Source: Fragilariopsis cylindrus CCMP1102 | Lineage: Eukaryota; Bacillariophyta; Bacillariophyceae; Bacillariales; Bacillariaceae | DNA: 64,000 bases | Assembly: GCA_900095095.1 (NCBI GenBank) | Contig: FMBT01000318.1 | Coordinates: forward strand, 62,001-126,000 | Reading direction: 5' to 3' | In this document: positions 33,994 to 45,827 of the stretch, piece by piece | Layout: the number at the start of each line of letters is the position of its first letter | Numbering within the stretch: position 1 is the stretch's first letter | Made by a program: the position numbers and the translations under genes | The notes under the pieces: model-generated | The model's database searches: none | Told to the model about the DNA's origin: nothing | What the model saw: only the letters and a program-made list of their open reading frames with translations

Positions 33994-36445
33994 ATGGACG
34001 ATAACGAGAATGATCCTCAAGAAGAGATGACCGACATAACTCTCATATTGGAAGCAGCAGCTTCCAATTTGGATTTCAAATCGCCTATGCTTCACACAAA
34101 ATCCTTCAATCTGCAAGACTCTATGGCAGCTTTGGAAATCATGGACAAGAAGATGGATTGTTGTGAGGTTCCCTGTAGGAAAGATGAACCAGCTGATAGT
34201 ACTAATAACAGTAATAATAATAATAATAGTGATGAAAATACAGAATCAGTAGAAGAACCCAAAAAGGAAAACGCAGAGGCTACTAGCAGAATGATCTTTC
34301 CAAGACCTGCACCAACTGGATTAGATGATGAAGTGGATCCATTGCCGTGGGACGAATTGACGTTGGAAGATGCGGTGTTTATAGCCACAGAAAATCTCGT
34401 ACTGCTTGAGTCTTTCCTTACCGATGGAATATCTGTCGTAGAAAGTACCTTCAATTGTCTATATGCACACAAAAGTGTTGTAGAAGATATGAAGAATCGT
34501 CTAGAACCGTCCTCGTTGACGGAACAAATGCAAGCCATTATGTCAACTACTACGAAAAAGGGTACGGTTCCACAACACGTTGTATATTCTTCAACATTAA
34601 TGATGATTGAACTTACAGACCTTTTACGGGAAGTTATATTGAATGCAGATATTTATGAGGAAGAGGATTTTACGATAAGCACTTATAACATTGATAAATT
34701 TGACGATCGAGATGATGTTTCAGTAACGAAAATAGGTCGCAACGTCCTGGAAATATTGAAAGAAGAATCGGTCCTCAACAACCACACAACAATACACATG
34801 ATTCGGCCGTTCTAAAGGCTATAAATTCAATATTAGAATTTCAACTGGATTTTATTACTGTGATCACGTCGATGGCTCGACTTTCCGGAAAATCTATACA
34901 AGAAGAACTGACGAAATCTCAAGTCATTGCTAGAGCAGCAGTCGCAAAAGTTACTCAGATATCGATATTAATGAAAAAACTGAAAACAGTTCAGTCGGAG
35001 TCAACAAAGGTTGTGATTAAACGTACCTTTGATTCTTACGTAAATCGACCCTTGGTTGGAAATGCTCCTTTACGGAAAATTGTTTTCCGAGAGACAGAAG
35101 AATCACTTTCTACGTTGAAAAAATAATTGGAGATGTTGATTCGGTTGTTTGCAATATCCTTCTCAAGGGCAATACGTTAGGAAGAATACGATACATGATG
35201 AGGAAGGCCTCCACTTCTTCCGCAAATATTCTAACAAGATCGCTTTTGGTACTTAATCTATACTTTGATGATAAGATGTTCGGTCAGTTCCCTGTCCCTG
35301 AATTGATCGTCAATCATATGAAACAACTAATGGGAGTTTCAGATAGTGTTTTTAGTAGCATAGCGGCAAAAGCTTTCTTGAATCGACTCTGTAAGCCTGT
35401 ATACGACAGCTTGAAAGTACTTGTCCTCAACAAGAACCGACAAAGAAGCTACATTGACGTTATGCTTGGTGATTGGTCTGTTCTTCGGGAGGAGGCTTAC
35501 ATTGTGGACATGACATATCATCAAGAAATTCAAAGTAACAATGCATCATCAGAGCTACAGCCACATTTTAGTCTGTACATTCTTTGCATTACGATCGAAT
35601 TGATGGATAATTTTGTGCATTTGGGCGTCGAACTTAAGTTACTTTGCAGTGAAGAAGAATTAGGTATTGCGTATTGGTACCGTGATTTTCTTACATCATC
35701 CTTACTGAGTCAAGTTAATACGATGAGACAAGAAAAATTACTTACCAGGAAGTTGAAGCAGACAGAACAATTACTTGAAGTAAAAAAGAAGCAGCAGCAT
35801 CAATCAACCACCAAATCCAACAAAGGGGGTGGTAAGAAGAAAGGAAAGAACAAGAAAAATGGTAATACTTCTTCGAACAACAACAATGGTAATAATAATA
35901 GTAATGGTGGCTCAATTATTGATCTACCATATACCCCAGAGGATATTGAAGACGATTTCGATTATATGCTGCTAAATGTGAAACGAAATTTGTGTCGTGG
36001 ACTTGTTCGTTTTTTTGCTGCTTTACGACAGGCAGGACTTATCAAAGAAACGTTCTACGAATTCACAACGAATCGCCGGATATTTGAAATGAGATTCGAG
36101 ATTTTTGCAGCCATTCAACAACCTCCATCTCTTTCCTACGATGATTACATGAAAGGTTCTGATTTTTCTGAAGTATCACAGAAAGATTTGTTAGCATCGA
36201 CAGCGGATACTTTTCGTCTTACCAAAGGAATGATTGATCGACTATTAGTGCAAATCCCTGGTATCGATTCAAACTATTTGCCCGCACAGGAAGAAGAACT
36301 TCGTCAACTTGCAAAGGTTTGTGTTGGTAACTCTATATACCTCCAAAAATTGATACGTATCATCGAAGGAAAGGGAGAATCAAAAGCTCGTGTTACGATT
36401 GACACAAAGACAAGCAACCAATTCTGCACAATTAAGATAGACTAG
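33994..36445 (+). CDS. NAA35: NatC N-acetyltransferase auxiliary subunit NAA35/MAK10, two frame breaks
   Basis: Three frames combine to about 817 residues if one base is added near 34770-34795 and one in the A6 run at 35118-35123. The N-terminus has the family signature SFNLQDSMAALEIMDKKMDC, followed further on by LPWDELTLEDAVFIATENLV. Later parts (MFGQFPVPELIVNHMKQLM; FFAALRQAGLIKETFYEFT) also fit Mak10. NatC acetylates N-terminal Met before hydrophobic residues on ribosomes; NAA35 anchors the catalytic NAA30. A Lys/Asn-rich insertion lies near 35780-35920. The gene is normally essential or nearly so, which argues that the breaks are sequence errors. Confidence 0.88.
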
Positions 36446-36704
36446 ATAATGAATTTAATTTATTTATCCTTATGAAGTTAATAGCTTTTTCTTTTTAAAT
36501 CTTTCTACTACTACCACTATTATTTTAATAGCGCTTCGGGGTTACAGTGAGTGAGTGTAGGACCTACTTCAATTTTTGTTCATCTTATATATCCTTCAAT
36601 TAATTTCGATATAGATAATCAAAGATGATAGTACATACATTGTACAGTATATAATATCAAGTCAGCAAAAATACTTGTACAGCTAAAATGTAACTATTCT
36701 TTAT

Positions 36705-37465
36705 TTATAGTGTCGTGATAGCGCATTTTCCTTTGGCTACCTTCGTTTGGCAAGCTTTGACTTGTTTTCCATTCAGCTTCACCATGCAAGTTCCTATCGA
36801 AAACAAGGAGAGAAAACAAAGGTAAGACAAGATAAAACGCAGATCAATATCACGAGGAGGTAAAGCAAACAAATGTAAGAGAATTATAACTTTTTACTGA
36901 GGTTTTTTTTCTTCTTTTTCTCTGATTCATAAGGGGGGAAAAGCAAGCATTGACGCTAATATTGAATCCATCGAATCAATCATCGTAGGACCAAATCACT
37001 CTTCACATCCATATACCGTTTAGCTAGCGAAGACAGGTTTTTCAATTTATACTTTATTATAATAGTAATAATAATAATATCTTACGCACCACAATCTCCC
37101 TGATTACAATTCACAGGAATTTTAACTCGTACTCTGCCTGCTACTACTGTTAATTTCTGTCCAACTACCGCCTTTGGAACTTTTTTCCCATTCACTGTCA
37201 CATTTTCATTATAGTCAGGACCACCAGAAAGTCCTTCATTTTTTACTTCTCCTAAACTATCATCATTTCCGAATGCACCCTTAAATGCATCTCCAAATCC
37301 ATTTAAACTTGTTGTTGTTGTCGTCGTCGTTGTCGTTGTATAGGAAGAAACTCGTCGTTGTTGTTGTTGTGATGTACCGCTGCTGCTGGGAGAAAATCCT
37401 TGCGTTGTTGCGGCCATGCATACCAACAATGAAGTAGTAGAGAAGAGTAAACCGCGAGTCATCAT
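36705..37465 (-). CDS. Plastid-targeted [2Fe-2S] ferredoxin-like protein
   Basis: Two exons, 37465-37090 and 36793-36705, give 154 residues. The donor GTGCGT at 37089 (phase 1) is chosen over a nearby GTAAGA because it alone rebuilds CNQGDCGTCMVKLNGK. The N-terminus is a signal peptide ending ATTQGFSPSS, an ASAFAP-like site, followed by a Thr-rich transit region. The mature C-terminal part has the ferredoxin cluster pattern C-x4-C-x2-C, a later Cys 11 residues on, and one more near the end. Normal plant ferredoxins place the fourth ligand about 29 residues away, so this is a shortened or divergent member. Likely an electron carrier or cluster protein in the stroma. Confidence 0.75.
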
Positions 37466-38293
37466 TTTATATATTGGTTTGTTTGTTTGTTTTGGTAGCA
37501 ATCAATAATAATCCTCTAATACAGAAATAATAAGTTTAATGACAACAGTGATTGCCATTATTATTAACGCTAGGTTGTTAGCCATATCATACATCATTAA
37601 AAAGAAAGAATAATCAAATGACGAGATGACGCACTATGAACACATCATGCTTTCACTTGTTGTGTACGATTGAATGCATCCGTTTCCAGTCACGGATAAG
37701 AATCGAATCACGGATAGTTTGTTGAAAGGTGAGAAAAATTAGTTCGTGCGATTAACGACAAAAATCACACACGCACCACATGTAAGTTTTTTTGTGGTGG
37801 TTACTACATTACAGCGCCGTACAATTTCTACTGCTTTACTTGGCTGATATTATGGCTGATGTGACATGACACTTTATCAACAATTGTAGCATGTTATTCC
37901 TAGAAGCCAATTACACTTCGAACAGTTTTGCTGATACTGTAGACAGCCGCCATCGTACCATTGTAGCGTATTAGATCATCGAGCTTTATTATCCCACTTC
38001 TCTTCATTAATAGGATCCTTTCAAAGGCGGATAGAATACACCGAAAAAAGTACCGTTTTACTTTCCATTTGAATAAACAGAACAAACACTCAACAAGTGG
38101 CTCAACAAGATCCACTAAAGCAAAAAAGGTCATCACACATATTTTACGTATCGGTATCGTCCGCTTTTAGAGAAAAAAAAAGCCTGGAAGTGTTGATAGA
38201 GCCTAGATCTTTAGAAACAAAAAACAGAAGACGAGAGAAAACGTTTAAATTAAAATAAATAAACATACATACAAACAAACAAATACATAAATA
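37466..38293. other. Divergent intergenic region
   Basis: 828 bp between divergent genes. It is AT-rich, with no supported ORF; a TACTGTA motif lies near 37930. Confidence 0.35.
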
Positions 38294-39615
38294 ATGATGT
38301 CAAAGAATACAAAATCAATTCATGCTTCTGCCAATATGGCAAGAGCAATGGCAGCAACAAATAAGAAAGATGACGAGGATGATAATGACAAACAACAACA
38401 AAAAAGGATGAGAAAAAAAGAAAAAATTAAAACAGCACCATGGGTATATTTTGCCTTGGTGATATTCGCAGTGATTACCTATGTCGCGAAGCCGGATCCG
38501 TTACAGCCACCTCGTGGTGAAGCACCCTCGATACAACATGTTTTTTATTATGGTTGGTTGACTGCTATTAGTACTGGATTAGGTGCGATACCACTGGTAT
38601 TTGCACCTAATTTAGCATCCTATTGGGTGGGAATATCGAACGGTACGTTTTTACGTTTTAATTTTTACCAACGTTTTACCGGTGCTTATCGTTACATTAC
38701 ATTACATTACATTACATTGATGATGTGTTTTTAATATGTTGAATATTGGATCTTGAATATTGTGTGTGTGTGTGTGTGTGTGTTGCACAGTATAGTACAG
38801 TACAGTACAGTACATTCGAAAGAAAAAAAAGAAGGAAAAAAGAATAAAGATGTAATGCATTTTCTCACTATTTCACCATCAAACGTTTTATTATCTCATA
38901 TTTTACTGTTATTGTTATTCTTATTGTTATTGTTCATTATATTATGACAGCCGTGGCAGCTGGTATGATGATTGCGGCTAGTTATTCTTTATTGAACGAG
39001 GGAACGAATTTCGACGATCCACACGATACCACTTCTATATCAGCTACTGTACGAACAGCCATTGGTGGATTGGTTGGACTTATCTTTATTAATTTAACAG
39101 AACGATTATTAGCCGACTATGAAGATTTGACTGTTGGTGGTCTTGCTGGAGCCGATGCGAAACGTGCCTTGTTAATTTTCTTCGTTATGACGTTACATTC
39201 GTTTTCGGAGGGTGTCGGTATTGGTGTGAGTTTTGGTGGCGCACATGGTAGTGAATTAGGTGTGTTTATATCAGCGAGTCTTGCCGTTCACAACATACCG
39301 GAGGGACTGGCCATGGCTGTTACCTTAATGCCAAGAGGAACTACTTTAGCCACAGCGGTCGTATTTGCAATATTGACGAGTCTTCCCCAACCACTGATGG
39401 CAGTACCAGCCTATGAGTTCGTATATCATTTTATTCCCATCCTTCCTGCTGGTTTAGGATTTGCCGGTGGTGCTATGGCATGGGTGGCATTGTTTGAATT
39501 ATTAAAGGAAGCAGTAGAAGATTCGGGTCTGGTCACCACTGCTTTTGTTTCAACTGCATCTCTGATAGGTATGCGCTTCCTTAATGATTTTATAGACCAG
39601 GGAGCTAGGTCATAA
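38294..39615 (+). CDS. ZIP-family metal transporter
   Basis: Two exons, 38294-38642 and 38951-39615 (GTACGT donor, phase 1), give 337 residues. Splicing joins WVGISN to AVAAGMMIAASYSLLNEG, a clear ZIP helix. Metal-binding signatures follow: HSFSEGVGIGVSFGG and HNIPEGLAMAVTLMP in helices IV and V. The wording fits the GufA/ZupT/SLC39A11-like branch, which imports Zn2+ or Fe2+ into the cytosol. The N-terminus is Lys-rich and cytosolic. The 308-bp intron is full of microsatellites. Confidence 0.92.
38692..38815. repeat. Microsatellite cluster in the ZIP intron
   Basis: Within 125 bp of the intron there are five TTACA-type units (38692-38717), about eleven TG units (38761-38782) and four GTACA-type units (38794-38814). 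Confidence 0.85.
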
Positions 39616-39946
39616 TGTTGGTTATGTTCCTACTACCATATTAGACTAAATATAATAATGTGCCAAGTCAAAACTATTCATTAGTAGTAATCTATAATAT
39701 TTAATACTAGTATTTTATATTTCAATACGGTAGATAAACAATAGAGTGAGAGCTACAGATTTTTATTTAAAGAAATCATTCAAAGTGATATGTATCTCGT
39801 TTAATGTACATTGTATGCGATGTGTGCAAATCAATCTCTATCGATTGAGGAATGTACAATATAATATAATGCACAAATATATTAGGACTATATATATAAT
39901 ATATACAGTATATATATTATATATAAATATATTATATGAAATAGTT
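39616..39946. other. Convergent intergenic region with AT palindromes
   Basis: 331 bp between convergent genes. TA-rich self-complementary sequence fills about 39888-39938. Confidence 0.45.
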
Positions 39947-40696
39947 CTATCTCTTCGTTAACAATAAACTTGCTATACCAGCTGCAACACCCACAGCTGC
40001 AGCTATAGTAACACCCCCAATAGCTGCTTCTTTCATTTTTCTTTTATCTTGCTGCTCACTTGATTCAATACTGGATAAATGAAGTTCTCGAGCAAGACGA
40101 CTCTCTGGATGAGATCTCAAGATATTTTCAGCTCGAAGCTTTTTTTATAATGATTTCCAACAAATAAATACATACATACATCATTATACACAGTAGTTCA
40201 ATGTGAAAAAGAAGAATTCGTTAGTTTATTTTAAAAGAATGACATGGTCACAATTCTCATTCGCGATGACAATGACAATACACGGAAAAGAAGAAAGAAA
40301 AAAGACAACTGCAACTACAACGCAGCATTCATTCGGTCGCATGGTACAATATCGATATATATACATATGTATATATATATATATAGTACAACGTACCCTT
40401 GCTTTGTCGTATTCACCCAAAAGATATAGTGCACATGCCGAACCATACATACAATCAATTTGATGTTCGTATCCCTCCTTCACTAAACCGTCTAAAATCT
40501 GAACAGAGTAACGTAGCTCGGACCGTTCCGCAGATTTCGATAAACAGAATGCATATTGGAAAGTATTATCCTGTGATGGTGTCTTCGCACAAGCGATAGC
40601 GAGGTCTTCTAAAATTTGACGATTTGGTTTTGCTAGCAGTAACTTGTGGTCTAGTTCCGCCTTCGCTTGTTTTTGTCTATTCTTGGTGGTGCCCAT
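39947..40696 (-). CDS. FIS1: Mitochondrial/peroxisomal fission protein FIS1
   Basis: Two exons, 40696-40397 and 40138-39947 (GTACGT donor, phase 0), give 163 residues. Exon 1 has the Fis1 TPR-like fold: FQYAFCLSKSAERSELRYSV, LDGLVKEGYEHQIDCMYGSA and LYLLGEYDKAR. Exon 2 completes it with LRAENILRSHPESRLARELH and ends in a tail anchor (AAIGGVTIAAAVGVAAGIAS, then a Lys/Arg tip). FIS1 sits in the outer membrane of mitochondria and peroxisomes and helps recruit dynamin-related fission factors. Length and layout are normal. Confidence 0.93.
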
Positions 40697-41212
40697 TATA
40701 TATATTATAGCGTAAAATATATTTTCTTTTGATATATTGATTCGATAAATAATGTATGCTATGCTATGTGTTCTCTTTGCTTGTTGTATTTTCTCTATTT
40801 GATGTTTCAGGTATATTGTATTCGATATTGATTAGACTTCCTTGTTTGTTATTCAAAGTTACTTGACTTGTGATTATTGTTTGTTGTGTTCCGTTTTTTG
40901 TGTTCCGTGTGTCCGTGTGTTAGTGATTATTTCTTTTAGCATCACGATCGCTCATAATTCTAGCATTATATTATTCTTCGATTTTCCTTACTGTAACGTA
41001 AGCTGTGCCCACGACTAAATAATGAAAGTCAGTCGTGCATATTTGTAACAAATTCTACCAGGATTTATTGACCTGAGAAAACGTGGTACGTGCGTCGATC
41101 TTTCGTCGTCGAGTTTATTTGTGTTGAAATAAATAGAGAAGAATCAAGAAGCAAAAGGGATGAGATATTTGTCATCACATCCTTACTATTTTTTTGTTTC
41201 AGCAATGACATC
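40697..41212. other. Divergent region with a possible 5' UTR intron
   Basis: Between FIS1 and the next plus-strand gene. A GTACGT donor at 41086 and a T-rich acceptor ending TTTCAG at 41202, just before the ATG at 41213, suggest a 117-bp intron in the 5' UTR. Confidence 0.4.
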
Positions 41213-42199
41213 ATGTCGTCTATATCAGATAAGAGTCATCCAGAAGACGGCGATAAACGGCGTAGCATAGAGACAAATCAGAACGAATGCCATCGAAAAC
41301 TGAAACGTAGTCGAACAGAAAAGGACAATTCTTTGAACGAGGAAGATGACGATACTACTACGAAAACTCGTGATGATGAAAACAATGCGCAGTCAAAACT
41401 TTGTGCTAATAATAATAATAATAATAATAATAATAAGTTCATGAATGTACATCTTCATGTATTGATGTCCCTATATCAGAAAGATTCGACGATATCAATA
41501 TTGAGACATGATAATGATGATGATGATGATTGTCCAGCAGTGGAAGAAAAATACTGGGAATTGATTCAATACTTTTTAAAGCAACGATGTGCCATCAAAA
41601 CCACAACCGAACGTGTACAAGGCATGAGTGAAATATGTGATCAGGCAGTAGAATTTGAAACAAATGTTTCGGCATTACCTATCTGTGAGAATGACTTCCT
41701 TGACCAGCAAGTTTCACCTCAAATGAACCGTAGTACTGCTAATCGAAAAAGTTCGATGAAAGGATCACGATCTAATAACGTCTCATTTCGATCTTCTTCT
41801 TCTACTCACAATATGCTGATAACCCAACCTTCTCCATTCTTGAATCGTTCATCTCATGCTCGATCTTGGACTAATGGTACCACTAGCAAATCTAGTGTTC
41901 CATCAAAGAATTCTGGTTATATACAAGAAAGTGATAACATAGAAATGGCAGGAGGCAATGCATTTGGTATCGTTTCTGGTTTGTTGAAATACAAAAGACA
42001 GTTAGCATCGAAGCAATTGAATCAGCGATACTCCACCCTACACGCATTAGTAAAAGAAAGTCAAAATCAAATCGTAAATCTAAACTCTCGAATTAGTAAC
42101 GCCATTAAGGAAACGAATGAAGATACCAAAGTAGAAATTGAGACAAAAATTGGATTATGGAAGCTCCTGCTCCGAGATCTGACCGAAATATTGAGTTAG
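41213..42199 (+). CDS. Hypothetical protein with C-terminal coiled coil
   Basis: About 328 residues from ATG 41213, the first ATG after a possible UTR acceptor. The N-terminus is highly charged with nuclear-type basic clusters (KRRS, RKLKRSR), followed by Asn and Asp runs. A helical segment EEKYWELIQYFLKQRCAI lies near residue 112, and the last 80 residues (from GLLKYKRQLASKQLNQRYS) are predicted coiled coil. A nuclear adaptor is possible, but I do not recognise the family. Confidence 0.55.
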   Translation: MSSISDKSHPEDGDKRRSIETNQNECHRKLKRSRTEKDNSLNEEDDDTTTKTRDDENNAQSKLCANNNNNNNNNKFMNVHLHVLMSLYQKDSTISILRHDNDDDDDCPAVEEKYWELIQYFLKQRCAIKTTTERVQGMSEICDQAVEFETNVSALPICENDFLDQQVSPQMNRSTANRKSSMKGSRSNNVSFRSSSSTHNMLITQPSPFLNRSSHARSWTNGTTSKSSVPSKNSGYIQESDNIEMAGGNAFGIVSGLLKYKRQLASKQLNQRYSTLHALVKESQNQIVNLNSRISNAIKETNEDTKVEIETKIGLWKLLLRDLTEILS

Positions 42200-42368
42200 T
42201 ACATTTAGTTACATTTCTAATTATTTTAAATAATGCAGTCATTTATAACAGCAATCTGAAGTAAATGCACCATACACACAAAAACTGTAATACTATGCGG
42301 CATATAGTAGTCAAGGAGTACCAAGTTTCGTGCGTGTATATAATAGTAGTACAGCATAATATTATTGG

Positions 42369-44021
42369 TCATTCGGATCCTTCTTGAAGTTTATATATTG
42401 GAAAAGCCTTCGTTTTGTATATGTCATTCAAAGATAGATCAAGCAAATCAGACTTGACACTGCCTAAGTTTTCAACGTAAGCGTCTCCAAGGTGAAAATT
42501 AACATCAGGCATTTGTGATTGGTTGAAAGAGTTTTGGCTTTTCGATTTAGTAGATGAAGAGTCTCGGCTTTTGAATTTAGTAGACTTCGATAGATTACTA
42601 CGGAAACTCTTACTACTTCCGCTGCTACTTCCGCTGCTACTGCGCGGAGCATCATCTACGACGAGGTCTGCTGCTGTTATTGTTGATTGTTCTTCCTCTT
42701 CTTGTTCATCAATGACTATAGACTCTCCCAAGAATGCTAATTCAAATCTTTCTTTCGCAAGCCTCAATTTGACGCCAGTATGATAAAACTTTTCTTTTTC
42801 TTCGAATTTACTATCAATAAGTTTAAAGGCAAGATAAGAAATAGGTGACAATGTAGCCCACATCTTCTTCCCAGTAGCAGATGGCATCATTGTTACAGGA
42901 TCTCTATCATTGGCAATTCGAAGATGTCGCAAGAGGCCGCGTTCTTCCAATCGACTAAAGGCTGATTGGAAAGAACGATCACCAACTCGTGGGGATGCTA
43001 CACTAATACAATTAACAGGCGTAGGGATACTAACAGCTGCTTTGGATGTGCCGCCATCGACCAAGCCAGTAGCAGCAGCAGCGGCAGCATACAGTGAAAA
43101 TAGAGTTGCCAACGCTCCTCCGAGACTGTGGCCCGTACAATACAGTTTGTAATTCTGTAGGCGGTCGTATTGCAAAAATAGTGCCTGAACATGCCCCATA
43201 ATTTCTTGATATTTGTTCATACCGTTTTTACGAGGTCTCAGCAGGTAGTCATAAAAGCCATGATGAATTCCAATCTTTTCGTGTTGAATGGCGTCGATGT
43301 CTTTTACTGGATTTGGTTGTGGATTGAGAGATATCATTGCATCCTTCTGAAAATCTGTTGATGTGACACTGCCTCGAAAAACCACCGTTATTCTCTTTCG
43401 GTGTTGATCAATACCAACAGCATAAACCATATCAGAATCTGAGTTTTCGTCACCAAAATACGTCAACATCGGTGCTACTTCTTCAATTTTGACACTACCA
43501 TTATCTGAAATTGTGCTTTTGGTACTAACGAAGGGATTGAATCGCATAATAGGACTACCACTAACGGAACCAACTACTAGAGGAGAAGGTGGAATCGATG
43601 AAGTCAACGAAAAATGTTTCTTGAACCTTGTGTGGATCATATTAAGGGAATTCATGGTATTGATATGGTCGACCTCCCCTAAACATTCCTTCATAACATC
43701 GTAGTTGTTCTCTAAAACTTGCAAACATGTTTGTAGACTCAGTGGCATATCTAATATCTTTTCGTGTGTCTTGAGTTTGTCTTTTTTCTTCGGATCTTTA
43801 GCGAGACTACGTAGGTCGGTGATACTATAAATCAACAAGCTTGCCTGTAACATTTCATCGGCCTCTTCGTATAGATTGGGATATTGATAAGAATCTACAC
43901 CATGCTTCTCTTCGAAAGTGAAAGGAGGCGGTGGCTGCGAAGAGGAAGATTCTTCGTCATCGCCTTCGCCTTTATCTTTGTTGTTCTTCCCAAGGATGTT
44001 GTTCCCAATAAATTGGAACAT
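42369..44021 (-). CDS. Class 3 lipase domain protein
   Basis: Predicted 550 residues, one exon. The lipase fold is clear: VYAVGIDQHRKRITVVFRGS, the nucleophile elbow CTGHSLGGALA (Ser about 299), the acid in ANDRDPVTMMPS and the His in FYHTGVKLRL. No signal peptide is visible, so it probably acts in the cytosol, on membranes or at lipid droplets. Diacylglycerol-lipase-like enzymes share this pattern. The C-terminus is a Ser/Lys-rich disordered tail. It differs from the secreted lipase at 2957 in length and localisation and is not a recent duplicate. Confidence 0.88.
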   Translation of the reverse strand: MFQFIGNNILGKNNKDKGEGDDEESSSSQPPPPFTFEEKHGVDSYQYPNLYEEADEMLQASLLIYSITDLRSLAKDPKKKDKLKTHEKILDMPLSLQTCLQVLENNYDVMKECLGEVDHINTMNSLNMIHTRFKKHFSLTSSIPPSPLVVGSVSGSPIMRFNPFVSTKSTISDNGSVKIEEVAPMLTYFGDENSDSDMVYAVGIDQHRKRITVVFRGSVTSTDFQKDAMISLNPQPNPVKDIDAIQHEKIGIHHGFYDYLLRPRKNGMNKYQEIMGHVQALFLQYDRLQNYKLYCTGHSLGGALATLFSLYAAAAAATGLVDGGTSKAAVSIPTPVNCISVASPRVGDRSFQSAFSRLEERGLLRHLRIANDRDPVTMMPSATGKKMWATLSPISYLAFKLIDSKFEEKEKFYHTGVKLRLAKERFELAFLGESIVIDEQEEEEQSTITAADLVVDDAPRSSSGSSSGSSKSFRSNLSKSTKFKSRDSSSTKSKSQNSFNQSQMPDVNFHLGDAYVENLGSVKSDLLDLSLNDIYKTKAFPIYKLQEGSE

Positions 44022-44419
44022 TGACGATAAGATAAGATGAAGTTGTTATATTTGAATATTGTAGCGACAGCTTTGCTCTTGCTTATAATTCTTGTTACGC
44101 CGTACAAGAAAACAATCTCTGATGATCATAACGTTTAACGTTCAACGTTCCTATTTCCTATTTTATATCTTTATAACGTAGGGAGGTTTTTCCGCGCTGC
44201 TAAAAAGTACAAAAATATTATTCAGTCGTGCATATTTCAGCAGCACGACTCATCATTGGTCGGTATTTTATTGCCATATTTTATTATCATTTATTTTTTG
44301 TTCTTCGTTTTATGATAAAATCTCTTCGGAAAAAGAAGGAGTAGCCACATCGCAGAGCATCGATCTGACATTAGAATTTGTTAATGCTACCTGGTAGGTA
44401 ATAGATCCCTATTACAGCC
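44022..44419. other. Divergent intergenic region
   Basis: 398 bp between divergent genes; AT-rich, no recognised element. Confidence 0.35.
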
Positions 44420-45463
44420 ATGACAAAGATGATTGACGATATCATAACGAATCCAAGGTTACTTACAGGTATGAATGCAAGCAAATACACACCAAATCGG
44501 GAGACTGCTGTCGACGGCATCCCTGTATACATCATATATGATCCCGAAATGGATGATACAGACATGAGTTCGGTAGGTTGCGATAACTCTTCTATCTTTG
44601 ATTCTGAAAGTGATCATGTTCGTTTGAACTGTCCTGATGACGAAATCGTGGAATCAACTTATAAGGATCTTGAGGATAACGATCAAATAATTCCCCCACC
44701 TCAATCGTTTTTCGAAGAACCAAAAACGAAAGAAGTAAGTGCAGATGAGAAAAACGAAAGTAGGATCAAATATCACACTGAAGGCAATATTACCACTTCA
44801 TTTATTCAGAGCACGGATCGTTCTTCCGGTGAAATTCTGCAACACCAGGACGACTACGAAGATGCGAAGGAAACAAAAAATCAGATTTCGACGGAGTCGA
44901 ACGGCGGTTTACCATTCACAACCGACGACGATGAGGATCTATCCTACACCACCTCGTCGTCGTCAGATTTATGGCGTTTGATGAAAGAAGGAATCGCACC
45001 CACAACAACTGCAGTTACCTGTGGTTCCATACGAGGAAGAAAGATTCGACGGAAGAAACAACCAATGACGATTAATTTACATACAAGAGTTGAAAGAATC
45101 CAACATCAAGCAATGAAGCCTTTCCGTGTTGCTTCCAAGATGATATTTTGGTCAACAGGACGACTACATAATGCTGTTCGCCAAGGGCCAGATCCTGGTC
45201 TATTTCTTTCCAGTAATCTTTTTCTTCTTCAGAAAGGAAAAAGGTGTTTGCCGCTAAATAATAACAATGATACTTTATATTCAATAATACCGAACATCAT
45301 GTCACTAGACAGCTCTGACAGTATGGAAAGCAACGGGGACGGGGACGAAATTAAACAAGATGGAGAGGAAGGGGGTCAAGATGATCGTCGTTGGCTTTAT
45401 GCCAGACAACTACAGCCAGTTGGAATTAATCACGACTTCGCATCCCCAAATCGGAATGAATAA
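44420..45463 (+). CDS. Hypothetical acidic protein
   Basis: Predicted 347 residues, single exon, ATG at 44420. The first two thirds are acidic and apparently disordered, rich in Asp, Glu, Ser and Thr. A basic patch (RGRKIRRKKQPM) near residue 205 precedes the only ordered-looking part, MKPFRVASKMIFWSTGRLHN. No domain, signal peptide or membrane helix is seen. Codon use matches neighbouring genes, which supports it being real. Confidence 0.5.
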   Translation: MTKMIDDIITNPRLLTGMNASKYTPNRETAVDGIPVYIIYDPEMDDTDMSSVGCDNSSIFDSESDHVRLNCPDDEIVESTYKDLEDNDQIIPPPQSFFEEPKTKEVSADEKNESRIKYHTEGNITTSFIQSTDRSSGEILQHQDDYEDAKETKNQISTESNGGLPFTTDDDEDLSYTTSSSSDLWRLMKEGIAPTTTAVTCGSIRGRKIRRKKQPMTINLHTRVERIQHQAMKPFRVASKMIFWSTGRLHNAVRQGPDPGLFLSSNLFLLQKGKRCLPLNNNNDTLYSIIPNIMSLDSSDSMESNGDGDEIKQDGEEGGQDDRRWLYARQLQPVGINHDFASPNRNE

Positions 45464-45827
45464 GATAATAGAATAATCACTGTTTTTTTTACTTAGTTTC
45501 TATATTTGGAGTTTTTCCGCGAGGAAATTTTTAGCCGCATGCCTTAAATATAAATCGATTTAACTATCGAAACGCACGACAGACGAATTGCATATTTGAA
45601 GTAGGTGACGATCAATGTGAAGCCACAAGAGAAAGGGTGCGTGAGTGATATCATATTACAACAGTATTACAAGGCAGTCGAGAACAACCAGGCTTCCACC
45701 ATTAATGAAGGTTTTTTAATTTATACTTTCTTTTAGTTTTATGAATTCATCAATATCATGCATCATATCAATAATCGATCGCAATGCTTTTTATTTTATT
45801 CTTTGAACAGGTTTGTCTTGTCTCTCT
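45464..45827. other. Convergent intergenic region
   Basis: 364 bp between convergent genes; no recognised element. Confidence 0.35.

Noticed and set aside
38692-38815. Repeat cluster as a possible array element
   Set aside because: These are simple microsatellites within an intron, without unique spacers.
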